Source: Tethybacter castelli (GTDB taxonomy: Bacteria > Pseudomonadota > Gammaproteobacteria > Tethybacterales > Tethybacteraceae). From it: a stretch of 64,000 bases of DNA. The notes beneath the pieces are model-generated. The model did no database searches, had not been told where the DNA came from, and saw only the letters and a program-made list of their open reading frames with translations. The stretch is taken from NCBI GenBank assembly GCA_036679665.1, contig JAZHEJ010000040.1, positions 1-64,000 of the forward strand, in the 5' to 3' direction. Of this stretch, positions 34,073 through 42,022 are shown piece after piece (the stretch's first letter is position 1; each line of letters starts with the position of its first letter). The position numbers were made by a program, and so were the translations under genes.

Positions 34073-35284
34073 ATAAGTGGCGGTGCACATAATTTAGCCA
34101 AGAAAATACCTTGGTATCGCAATCCCAAAATTCGTGGGATTGTAGTACAGCTTGTTTTTGCCTCACTCACAGCATGGTTGCTGTGGACCATTTTCAATAA
34201 TGTCACCACCAAGCTTGTAGCGCGGGGCATTAAGACTGGCTTTTCTTTTCTTGAAGATGTAGCGCCTTTTTCCATACCGCTTAATTTTTCACCGTTTTGG
34301 GATTTTGAATTAGGCACGTCAGTTTATTGGGATGTCTTTGTTATCGGCATCCAAAATACCGCTATTGTCTCCGCATTGGGTATTCCCACTGCCTTATTAC
34401 TTGGTATATTAATTGGCATTCTGCGTTTATCGCCGAACTGGCTAATGAGGGCATTATCCAGTGTTTATATCGAAGTATTTCGTAACACCCCGTTGCTGTT
34501 GCAGTTGCTGATGTGGACTTTTGCGGTTTTCCCACCTCTTTTTAACCAGCTGCCAATTGCCAGCGAAAGTATTGTTATCGGATCCGGTATCGTATTGAAT
34601 AACGCCGGAATATACTTACCACTTCTCGTTTTTAGCAACACTTCATGGATATTGTTTGGCGCGTTTTCAATCGGTACTATTGTTCTTATTTATCGCATTA
34701 AACATTGGGCGCGTAAACGTCAGTTTAATACCGGACAAACCTTTCCGATGTTTACAGTTAGTTTACTTATTATCTTTGTTGCGCTGGTAGTGTTTTACTT
34801 CGTTGCACGAAGCAGTTTTATGATTGATTTACCCGTCAAAAGAGGATTGAATTACTCTGGCGGTATGCGCCCGCCATTCCAATTGATAATTTTGTGGCTA
34901 GGCCTTACTGTTTATACCGCAGCGTTTATAGCTGAGAATGTACGTGGCGGTATCGTTTCGGTCAATGCAGGACAAAGCGAAGCTGGCATGTCACTAGGTA
35001 TAAGTCGGATGATGCGTCTGCGTTTAATTATCCTACCCCAAGCATTACGGGTTATTATTCCCCCAACGATCAGCCAATTTTTGAATTTGATAAAAAATTC
35101 TTCTTTGGCTGTTGCGATCGGTTATCCGGATCTAACTAACATATGGGCAGGTATAGCCCTCAACCAAACTGGACAGTCAGTAATCATTATTGCAATGACC
35201 ATCGCCGTCTACGAAATATTGAGCTTGTCAATAGCGGCTCTTACCAACTGGTATAACGCCAAAACCCAGATTACTGAACGATGA
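34073..35284 (+). CDS. aapQ: General L-amino-acid ABC transporter permease AapQ
   Basis: A HisM-type permease with about eight membrane helices. The EAA loop appears as E-A-G-M-S-L-G near residue 303 and V-F-R-N-T-P-L-L-L-Q-L marks the first core helices. Family homology starts upstream of the first available TTG (34178): residues W-Y-R-N-P-K-I-R-G-I and the first membrane helix are encoded at about 34112-34180. The frame is open from 34037 but contains no ATG, GTG or TTG before 34178. An ATA at 34073 gives 403 residues, the usual AapQ length, and is used here as the provisional start. A frameshift or base error is the alternative. The stop overlaps aapM by four bases. Confidence 0.85.
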   Translation: MSGGAHNLAKKIPWYRNPKIRGIVVQLVFASLTAWLLWTIFNNVTTKLVARGIKTGFSFLEDVAPFSIPLNFSPFWDFELGTSVYWDVFVIGIQNTAIVSALGIPTALLLGILIGILRLSPNWLMRALSSVYIEVFRNTPLLLQLLMWTFAVFPPLFNQLPIASESIVIGSGIVLNNAGIYLPLLVFSNTSWILFGAFSIGTIVLIYRIKHWARKRQFNTGQTFPMFTVSLLIIFVALVVFYFVARSSFMIDLPVKRGLNYSGGMRPPFQLIILWLGLTVYTAAFIAENVRGGIVSVNAGQSEAGMSLGISRMMRLRLIILPQALRVIIPPTISQFLNLIKNSSLAVAIGYPDLTNIWAGIALNQTGQSVIIIAMTIAVYEILSLSIAALTNWYNAKTQITER

Positions 35285-36411
35285 ATAGTTTTCTACGCAG
35301 CAAAACTTGGCGTTGGATGTATCGGAACTTATTTTCCAGCACGCTAAATACGAGTCTGACTTTCATTGCGGTTATATTTTTAGCGTACTATATACCCGCC
35401 CTTTTGCAGTGGGGAATTTTTGACGCTACCATAAGCGGAGACGACGCTTCAGTATGCAGACAAATTAATGAAAACGGCGATCTAGTAGATGGCCCCGGGG
35501 CTTGCTGGACATTTATCAAGGTCCGGATGCCGCAGTTTCTGTTCGGTCTTTGGTATACCAGTAATTCGGATGAAATATGGCGACCGGTGCTAGCTTTTCT
35601 TCTACTGGCGGGCCTGTTTGGATTTTTAGGAAGTGGGCGTGTAGATCACCGCCTACGCTGGAAAATAGCCATTGCTTCACTAATAGGTTATCCGTTGATC
35701 GCTTTCGCCTTACTCCACGGTTCCTGGCTGGGATTGCCTGTGGCTACAACTTCCGACTGGGGAGGGCTTACTCTTACCTTGGTACTGTCGGTCATTGGAA
35801 TTATTGTCGCACTACCTATTGGCATAGTCTTGGCGCTTGCGCGAAATTCGACTTTACCGGTATTTAAAACTATAGCGGTAATATGGATTGAATTATTTCG
35901 CGGTACTCCATTGATTACCATTTTGTTCATCGCTTCAGTGCTATTACCGCTGTTTTTTGCTGAGGGCGTAGATCTTGACAAGGTCTTACGCGCTATGGTT
36001 GCGATCACTATATTTCAATCTGCATACACTGCTGAGGCAATTCGCGGAGGCCTTGCCGCTATCCCTAAAGGTCAATTTGAGGCTGCGGAGGCCTTGGGAC
36101 TAGGCTATTGGCGCAAGATGATTTTTATTGTCTTGCCGCAATCGTTAAAAATATCCATTCCCGCAATCGTAAACTCTTTTATTGAGCTATACAAGGACAC
36201 CTCTTTAGTGCTTATCATTGGCTTGCTAGATTTACTTAATACGGTTAGCATTTCAGCGCGTTCACCTGAATGGAAAGGCTACGATGCCGAAGGATTTATA
36301 TTTGCGGCGGCCGTGTATTTCATTTTCTGCTACGGGATGTCCCGCTACAGTCAAAAGCTTGAGCAACGCTTTGACACTAACCTTGCCGGAAGACGTGCTC
36401 AGCAAGAATAG
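35281..36411 (+). CDS. aapM: General L-amino-acid ABC transporter permease AapM
   Basis: 376 residues and about eight membrane helices, with the longer N-terminal portion usual for AapM. The loop near residues 45-90 is hydrophilic and probably periplasmic. The permease core has E-L-F-R-G-T-P-L-I-T and the EAA loop E-A-A-E-A-L-G-L near residue 268. It forms the channel with AapQ. The ATG overlaps the aapQ stop by four bases. Confidence 0.93.
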   Translation: MNSFLRSKTWRWMYRNLFSSTLNTSLTFIAVIFLAYYIPALLQWGIFDATISGDDASVCRQINENGDLVDGPGACWTFIKVRMPQFLFGLWYTSNSDEIWRPVLAFLLLAGLFGFLGSGRVDHRLRWKIAIASLIGYPLIAFALLHGSWLGLPVATTSDWGGLTLTLVLSVIGIIVALPIGIVLALARNSTLPVFKTIAVIWIELFRGTPLITILFIASVLLPLFFAEGVDLDKVLRAMVAITIFQSAYTAEAIRGGLAAIPKGQFEAAEALGLGYWRKMIFIVLPQSLKISIPAIVNSFIELYKDTSLVLIIGLLDLLNTVSISARSPEWKGYDAEGFIFAAAVYFIFCYGMSRYSQKLEQRFDTNLAGRRAQQE

Positions 36412-36453
36412 CATAACAACCGATTAACCAACCAAAAACAGTACCTAACTATC

Positions 36454-37221
36454 ATGACAACAACTGAAAATAACGACAAAGCCCCGCTTATTGAAATCTC
36501 CAAGCTGAATAAATGGTATGGAGAACACCATGTGCTGCGCGATATTGATTTGGAAGTGATGCCTCAGGAAAAAATTGTCGTCTGCGGCCCTTCCGGATCA
36601 GGCAAATCCACATTAATCAGGTGTATCAACAGGCTTGAGGAACACCAGGGCGGCACAATCAAAGTTGTTGGTACCATGCTAACTGACGACTTGCGCAACA
36701 TCGACGAAGTGCGCCGAGAAGTCGGAATGGTTTTCCAACACTTCCACCTTTTCCCGCATCTTAGCATTCTTGAAAACCTTACATTGGCGCCGATATGGGT
36801 ACGCAAGCAAGCCGCCAAGGAAGCCGAAGATACTGCGATGGAATTTTTAAGCCGAGTCCATATACAGGATCATGCACACAAATTTCCCGGCCAATTGTCC
36901 GGTGGCCAGCAACAACGGGCCGCCATAGCCCGTGCTTTGTGTATGCAACCCAAGGTGCTTTTGTTTGACGAGCCCACTTCCGCACTAGACCCGGAAATGA
37001 TTTCAGAAGTTCTGGACGTGATGAAAGAGCTAGCGCAAGATGGGATGACCATGTGTGTGGTAACTCATGAAATGGGTTTTGCCCGTGAAGTAGCCGATTA
37101 CGTTGTTTTTATGGACGAGGGGCAAATTGTCGAAAGGAGTACTGGAGACATTGCAGGATTTTTTGAAAATCCCAAGCACGAGCGTACACAAAAATTCTTC
37201 GGGCAAATTTTGTCTCACTAA
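36454..37221 (+). CDS. aapP: General L-amino-acid ABC transporter ATPase AapP
   Basis: 255 residues, the standard length of polar amino-acid ATPases (HisP/GlnQ type). Walker A is G-P-S-G-S-G-K-S-T near residue 46, the signature L-S-G-G-Q-Q-Q-R near 149, Walker B L-L-F-D-E-P-T-S-A-L-D-P near 169, and the switch histidine is in V-T-H-E-M-G-F-A. It drives AapQM. It is separated from aapM by 42 bases. Confidence 0.94.
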   Translation: MTTTENNDKAPLIEISKLNKWYGEHHVLRDIDLEVMPQEKIVVCGPSGSGKSTLIRCINRLEEHQGGTIKVVGTMLTDDLRNIDEVRREVGMVFQHFHLFPHLSILENLTLAPIWVRKQAAKEAEDTAMEFLSRVHIQDHAHKFPGQLSGGQQQRAAIARALCMQPKVLLFDEPTSALDPEMISEVLDVMKELAQDGMTMCVVTHEMGFAREVADYVVFMDEGQIVERSTGDIAGFFENPKHERTQKFFGQILSH

Positions 37222-37270
37222 TTTTGCGGACATATCAAAGTACCACACTTTAATAGTTTTGCGAGGCTAG

Positions 37271-37298
37271 TTGCCTTGCCGAGGATTCAGTGTAGAAT
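37271..37298 (+). promoter_or_regulatory. Candidate rpmH promoter
   Basis: TTGCCT (37271-37276) and TAGAAT (37293-37298) are separated by 16 bases, 19 bases before the rpmH ATG. This fits a sigma-70 promoter for the rpmH-rnpA-yidC run after the aap operon. The short leader leaves little room for a ribosome site, and none is obvious. Confidence 0.45.
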
Positions 37299-37317
37299 CG
37301 TAAAGATTTACTAGACC

Positions 37318-37455
37318 ATGGCTCATCTTACCTATCGCCCTTCTAATATCAAACGCAAGCGAAAGCATGGCTTTCGCAAAAGAATGCACACTAAAAATGG
37401 GCGAGCGATTATTAATGCACGGCGTCGCAAAGGACGGCGACACCTTACTGTCTAG
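37318..37455 (+). CDS. rpmH: Large ribosomal subunit protein bL34
   Basis: A 45-residue, strongly basic protein. It contains T-Y-R-P-S-N-I-K-R-K-R-K-H-G-F-R-K-R-M, the near-invariant core of bL34, followed by an arginine/lysine-rich tail. Length and sequence are standard. dnaA, its usual divergent neighbour, is absent; the aap operon lies upstream instead. The rnpA frame overlaps its 3' half in another frame. Confidence 0.95.
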   Translation: MAHLTYRPSNIKRKRKHGFRKRMHTKNGRAIINARRRKGRRHLTV

Positions 37456-37792
37456 ATTGCCGTCTCCTAAAGACTGGCACATAACTTCACAAGCCGATTT
37501 TGCCAAGGTATTTTCTACCCGGCAACGATCAAGAAGCCATTACCTTCATATCTACTGGCGTAATGACAGTCTGGAGCGACCACGCTTAGGGTTAGCCATA
37601 GCGATGCGATTAACCAAAACCGCTGTCCAACGTAATCGATTGCGACGTGGTCTGTATGAATATTTTCGTCAGAACTTAGGCAAATTGCCTGCTAACGACT
37701 TTGTTATCTCCTTGCGGCGCCCTTGCTATGATAAAGCCTGCGTCAGCCAAGTTATAGCCGAATTTAAATCTGAATTAAACAAGTTAGTATGA
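37415..37792 (+). CDS. rnpA: Ribonuclease P protein component
   Basis: RnpA binds the RNase P RNA and helps cleave tRNA 5' leaders. The RNR signature is clear as R-N-R-L-R-R-G-L, preceded by P-R-L-G-L-A-I-A. The frame runs back inside rpmH. The ATG at 37415 gives 125 residues and a 41-base overlap with rpmH; a TTG at 37457, two bases past the rpmH stop, gives 111. Neither has a good ribosome site, so the start is undecided. yidC follows with a four-base overlap; the small yidD gene usually found between them is missing. Confidence 0.9.
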   Translation: MHGVAKDGDTLLSRLPSPKDWHITSQADFAKVFSTRQRSRSHYLHIYWRNDSLERPRLGLAIAMRLTKTAVQRNRLRRGLYEYFRQNLGKLPANDFVISLRRPCYDKACVSQVIAEFKSELNKLV

Positions 37793-39453
37793 ATCGCGAT
37801 ACCCTACGGCTGTTCGTAACCGCCGCATTTGCATTTTCTGCGATCCTTCTTTATCAGCGCTGGGTAGTTTTTTCCGCACCGGAAAATCAGCCTGTCGAGA
37901 CTCCGATCACCGAAATACCGGAGCCTACACAAGATATAGATGAATCCGACCCTGAGGTACCAATAGCTACGCAGTTGCTGCAAACAGAAGAATCTGAACT
38001 ACCGCTTGATTTGACTTTGGCCAACCAGGCTTCGGATTCTTTGCAAGATAGTCAGGTGGCGGCACTGATCAAAAATGATTCGCTTACCGTAGGCTTAGAT
38101 AAAAGCGGCGCGATCACGTTAGTCGAATTATTGCGCCACTCTGTAACTCTTGGTGGTGAGCCGCTTGCACTACTTATCAATAACGATAAGAGTAAGTACA
38201 TTGCTCAGACCGGGCTGATCGGTAGCGAACTGCCCAATCACCGCGATCCGGGTTGGCAACTAGCACCTCTTGATAAGAATAAACCAAACAGTGTAACTAC
38301 GATTTTTACGAACGATAACATCACAGTTGAGCGTAGCTTTGAACTTGCCGAGTCAGGCTATTTGGCCAATTACATCTATCGGATAACTAATAATTCAACG
38401 CAACCTTTGAGTGGACGTATTTACTTTCAGTATTTACGAGATAACGAACCGCCGATTGGCTATTCATCCCTGGTTCCTTCTTATTATGGAGCCGCTCTTT
38501 ATACTGAAGATAACAAATACTCTAAATATGCGTTTGATGATTTCGAAGGCTATCCTAGTAGCGGAACAGATGGTTGGATCGGGATAGTACAGCGCTATTT
38601 CCTTGCCGCATGGTTGGACGCTAAGGGGCAGCGGGAATACTACATGAACAATCTGGCCAACGGCGATGTCAGAGTAGGATTGTTACGATCATTTGGAAGT
38701 ATTGCCCCTGGTGATACTGTGGTCGTAGAGCAACCAATGTTCTTAGGAGCTCTAGAACAAAAATTGCTTGAACAAATTGCTCCTCAAGCCGGCCAAGGCA
38801 TTAGCCTCGCCGTCGACTATGGCATTCTCACTATCTTGTGTGCTCCGTTGTTTTCCCTACTTTCGTTTATCCATGGCCTAGTCGGTAATTGGGGTATTGC
38901 AATCATGCTGCTGACTTTGCTAATTAAGCTCGCTTTTTTTCCTTTATCTGCCAAATCCTATCGGTCAATGGCAAAAATGAAGGCATTATCTCCACAAATA
39001 CAGCGTTTGCGCGAACGAGCAGGTGAAGATCGCCAAGCAATGCAAAAAGAAATTATGGCATTGTATAAAAAGGAAAAAATAAATCCTTTTGGGGGATGTT
39101 TGCCAATTCTAGTCCAAATCCCTGTTTTCATAGCCCTATACTGGGTGTTGTTGGAATCGGTAGAGCTGCGCCAGGCTCCGTTAGGGTTTTGGTTGCAAGA
39201 TCTTTCTATTCCCGATCCTTATTATGTGTTACCTATCATTTTGTGTGTTGTAATGTTGGGTCAGTTCAAACTTAACCCTACGCCGCCTGACCCAACCCAA
39301 GCGATGGTAATGAAAATCATGCCCATCGGATTTGCGATTTTTGCGATTTTCTTTCCAGCGGGACTGGTAATTTACTGGATTGTCAACACAATTCTTTCTA
39401 TCGCTCAGCAATGGCAGATCACCCGTAGCATTGGCCAGACAGCAAATAAATAA
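37789..39453 (+). CDS. yidC: Membrane protein insertase YidC
   Basis: 554 residues. It inserts proteins into the inner membrane with or without SecYEG. An N-terminal helix is followed by an acidic linker and the large periplasmic domain found in Gram-negative YidC (to about residue 340). The conserved five-helix core then follows. The hallmark F-P-L-S-A-K-S-Y-R-S-M-A-K-M is near residue 383. The arginine of the hydrophilic groove is the one in A-K-S-Y-R. It is coupled to rnpA (ATGA) and overlaps mnmE by eight bases. Confidence 0.95.
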   Translation: MNRDTLRLFVTAAFAFSAILLYQRWVVFSAPENQPVETPITEIPEPTQDIDESDPEVPIATQLLQTEESELPLDLTLANQASDSLQDSQVAALIKNDSLTVGLDKSGAITLVELLRHSVTLGGEPLALLINNDKSKYIAQTGLIGSELPNHRDPGWQLAPLDKNKPNSVTTIFTNDNITVERSFELAESGYLANYIYRITNNSTQPLSGRIYFQYLRDNEPPIGYSSLVPSYYGAALYTEDNKYSKYAFDDFEGYPSSGTDGWIGIVQRYFLAAWLDAKGQREYYMNNLANGDVRVGLLRSFGSIAPGDTVVVEQPMFLGALEQKLLEQIAPQAGQGISLAVDYGILTILCAPLFSLLSFIHGLVGNWGIAIMLLTLLIKLAFFPLSAKSYRSMAKMKALSPQIQRLRERAGEDRQAMQKEIMALYKKEKINPFGGCLPILVQIPVFIALYWVLLESVELRQAPLGFWLQDLSIPDPYYVLPIILCVVMLGQFKLNPTPPDPTQAMVMKIMPIGFAIFAIFFPAGLVIYWIVNTILSIAQQWQITRSIGQTANK

Positions 39454-40738
39454 TCAGGAGCTGATTGCTGCCATAGCGACTCCATCAGGTAGCGGCGGAA
39501 TCGGTATAGTGCGACTTTCCGGATGTGACATTGCCAGTTGCGAAAAACACCTTCTTGATCGCCCCGCGATTAGCGGTCACATTTGCAAGCGCGATTTTTT
39601 GGATTCAGCAGGTCAGACTATCGATACCGGCATCGCGTTACGCTTTACCACACCTAATTCATTTACCGGAGAAGATGTACTCGAACTACACGGCCATGGT
39701 GGTACCGCAGTCATACGAAGATTGTTACAACGTTGCGTGGAACTAGGCGCGCGCATCGCTGAGCCAGGCGAATTTTCAAAACGAGCATACATCAACGGTA
39801 AATTGGATCTAGCCCAAGCTGAAAGCGTGGCCGATCTGATCAACTCCACTACGGAACGCAGAGCAAAACTTGCAATCGCCAGTCTGCGCGGCGAGTTAAG
39901 TTCGCGCGCCAACGCGCTGGCTAATCAAATTCTTGATATTCGCGCGCATGTAGAAGCTGCGATCGATTTTAGCGATGAAGACATTAGCGTAAATTCCTTG
40001 CAAGAAATACGCGGCAAGATTAATCAAATGATTGAAAATCATCAAAATTTTCTTACGGAGTGCAAGAGCTCAATAGCCATTGGCAGTCGTGCTAATGTCA
40101 CGCTGATCGGAGCGCCAAACGTCGGTAAATCAAGCTTATTAAATGCGCTGTGTGTCGCACCGTTAGCGATAGTTGATGATAAACCTGGAACCACCCGCGA
40201 CGTGGTTACCGCCACTAGTCAGTTAGATGGTATGGAGGTTATATTCAACGATACCGCCGGCCTGCGGCAAAGCACCAACGTCGTCGAACGCGAAGGCATG
40301 CGTCGTGCCAACCTTGCGCGCGACGATGCGGATATTGTTATCCAAGTACATGATATTACCCAACCCGCAAAGCGTCTGCGAGCACAATTACATGTTTTTA
40401 ACAAAATAGATTTGTCCGGTCAAGCTCCCCATTCATCCAACGATGAAGTGTTCGTCTCAGCCATCACCGGTGCGGGTATTGATATTTTGCGCAGCCAAAT
40501 ATCTAGACTGTTAAATGGGACTGGCGAAGAGCCGACTTTTTTAGCCCGTGAGCGGCACGCACAGGCAATAGAAAATTCGCTTAAATCTTTGATTGCAGCC
40601 AGACGCGACGACGTTTATCTTGAAGAAATGGCAGAGCATTTGCGTATTGCTCACAATGAAATAAGCAAGATTACCGGCTCTAGTCATGTTGAAGATTTAC
40701 TTGGTGAGATTTTTGCTCAATTTTGTATCGGCAAATAA
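39446..40738 (+). CDS. mnmE: tRNA modification GTPase MnmE
   Basis: With MnmG it modifies wobble uridine (cmnm5U) in tRNAs. The G domain has G-A-P-N-V-G-K-S-S, D-K-P-G-T-T-R-D, D-T-A-G-L-R and N-K-I-D. The C terminus is F-C-I-G-K, with the conserved cysteine. Homology to the MnmE N terminus begins at an ATA codon (39446), giving the normal spacing to A-T-P-S-G-S-G-G-I-G and an 8-base overlap (ATAAATAA) with the yidC stop. This mirrors the ATGAATAA overlap at 42015. The nearest standard codon is a TTG at 39431 that adds five residues. From the ATA the protein has 430 residues. Confidence 0.92.
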   Translation: MNNQELIAAIATPSGSGGIGIVRLSGCDIASCEKHLLDRPAISGHICKRDFLDSAGQTIDTGIALRFTTPNSFTGEDVLELHGHGGTAVIRRLLQRCVELGARIAEPGEFSKRAYINGKLDLAQAESVADLINSTTERRAKLAIASLRGELSSRANALANQILDIRAHVEAAIDFSDEDISVNSLQEIRGKINQMIENHQNFLTECKSSIAIGSRANVTLIGAPNVGKSSLLNALCVAPLAIVDDKPGTTRDVVTATSQLDGMEVIFNDTAGLRQSTNVVEREGMRRANLARDDADIVIQVHDITQPAKRLRAQLHVFNKIDLSGQAPHSSNDEVFVSAITGAGIDILRSQISRLLNGTGEEPTFLARERHAQAIENSLKSLIAARRDDVYLEEMAEHLRIAHNEISKITGSSHVEDLLGEIFAQFCIGK

Positions 40739-40789
40739 CCGGATGTGCTTGGATACTGATATCAACATAAAACAAAATAAAATAGTCAA

Positions 40790-41191
40790 ATGACCGACTA
40801 CAAAAACTACACTAAGGATCAGTGGCGCGAAAAACTTACCACTGATCAATATCGCGTTGCTCGCGAACATGGAACCGAGCCCCCTTTTAGCGGCGTTTAC
40901 CATGACAGCAAACAACAAGGCATTTATCGTTGTATTTGTTGCGATGCCAACTTGTTTCGTTCAGATGATAAATTCGATTCGGGCACCGGCTGGCCTAGTT
41001 ACATTCGTCCTTTTTCGCCTGAAGCTGTGACTAATAAGTCGGACAGTAGTCACGGCATGGTGCGTGTCGAAGTTCTTTGTAGCAATTGTGATGCACACCT
41101 TGGACACGTTTTCCCAGATGGCCCCAAACCAACCGGCTTGCGCTATTGCATCAACTCAGTTTGCTTGAAATTAACCGGAGAACAATCATAA
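40790..41191 (+). CDS. msrB: Peptide methionine sulfoxide reductase MsrB
   Basis: 133 residues. It reduces methionine-R-sulfoxide in proteins. The catalytic cysteine is in R-Y-C-I-N-S. Two C-x2-C pairs (C-I-C-C and C-S-N-C) form the structural zinc site. The G-T-G-W-P-S-Y and H-G-M-V-R-V-E segments are standard. It lies 51 bases after mnmE, and its TAA stop overlaps the inferred start of yciB. Confidence 0.95.
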   Translation: MTDYKNYTKDQWREKLTTDQYRVAREHGTEPPFSGVYHDSKQQGIYRCICCDANLFRSDDKFDSGTGWPSYIRPFSPEAVTNKSDSSHGMVRVEVLCSNCDAHLGHVFPDGPKPTGLRYCINSVCLKLTGEQS

Positions 41192-41730
41192 ACACCCTGG
41201 TTGATTACCTTCCACTGCTGATATTTTTCCTGGCTTATCAGGTCAAGGGTATGCTATTTGCGGTCACCGCGTTAATGATCGTCACACCAATACTGATCGG
41301 AATTATGTTGCTAGCACGTAAACGTCCCAACCCGATCCACTACTGGACCTGCGCTGCGGTACTTTTTTTTGGCGGTCTAACCCTATTAATCGGTGATCCG
41401 CTGTATATCATGCTCAAGACGACCGTGGTCTATACGGCTATCGCGCTAGCGCTCGCTATTGCCCTGATTCTAAATAAAAACCCGGTTGCAGCTTTGTTCG
41501 CGAATAAGATCCCGCAGATACCCTTGGTAGCTTGGCGGCAAGTAGCGTGGCAATGGACAGGTGCACTGCTTGGTATAGCGATGCTCAACCTAGTGTTGAT
41601 ATTTACAATTTCTGAACAAGCCTGGGTAAGTATCAAGACTTTCGGCTTTCCGTTAATATTGTTGGTGTTGACTGCAACTCAATTTGGCGTTTTATTGCGT
41701 CGCCACAGTTCTGAATCTACTCTTGACTGA
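41188..41730 (+). CDS. yciB: Inner membrane protein YciB (IspZ, septation protein A)
   Basis: A five- to six-helix inner-membrane protein linked to cell division and envelope integrity. From the ATA at 41188 it has 180 residues, almost exactly the E. coli length of 179. Its N terminus (x-N-T-L-V-D-Y-L-P-L-L-I-F-F) then lines up with the family start. GGAG at 41177-41180 lies seven bases before this ATA, and ATA overlaps the msrB TAA as ATAA, just as ATGA overlaps do elsewhere here. TTG codons at 41146 and 41161 are in frame but have no ribosome site and add non-homologous residues. bolA overlaps its end. Confidence 0.88.
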   Translation: MNTLVDYLPLLIFFLAYQVKGMLFAVTALMIVTPILIGIMLLARKRPNPIHYWTCAAVLFFGGLTLLIGDPLYIMLKTTVVYTAIALALAIALILNKNPVAALFANKIPQIPLVAWRQVAWQWTGALLGIAMLNLVLIFTISEQAWVSIKTFGFPLILLVLTATQFGVLLRRHSSESTLD

Positions 41731-42022
41731 CACCGAGCAGTTATTACACCAGCTACTACAAAAGCATCTTGCGCCAACCCATCTGGTGCTTGTAGATGAC
41801 AGCGATAGCCATCTTGGTCATCCTGAAGCGAATCAAGGCAAGCACTTTCAAGTTACAATCGCAACAGAAAAATTTGCCGGGCTAACTCAGCTTCAACGTC
41901 ACCGATTGGTTTATGATACTATTGGCGATTTTGGCAAAATAGCCTTGCACGCACTTTCAATTGTTACATTTACACCTGAAGAATTTTTCCAATTCAATCA
42001 CTCAAAATCATCCTATGAATAA
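41723..42022 (+). CDS. bolA: BolA family protein
   Basis: 99 residues from a TTG at 41723 that overlaps the yciB stop by eight bases. BolA proteins bind monothiol glutaredoxins through a shared 2Fe-2S cluster and affect envelope and iron physiology. The signature is visible: H-F-Q-V-T-I-A-T-E-K-F-A-G-L near residue 51, then R-H-R-L-V-Y near 70 and H-A-L-S-I near 86. The stop overlaps the parvulin gene by eight bases. It could be called BolA or an IbaG-like relative; no other function is suggested. Confidence 0.88.
   Translation: MTDTEQLLHQLLQKHLAPTHLVLVDDSDSHLGHPEANQGKHFQVTIATEKFAGLTQLQRHRLVYDTIGDFGKIALHALSIVTFTPEEFFQFNHSKSSYE

Noticed and set aside
39446..41190. Reassignment of AUA to methionine in this organism
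   Set aside because: ATA occurs inside many genes at ordinary positions compatible with isoleucine, for example in leuS and within mnmE itself. Only initiation is affected, if anything.
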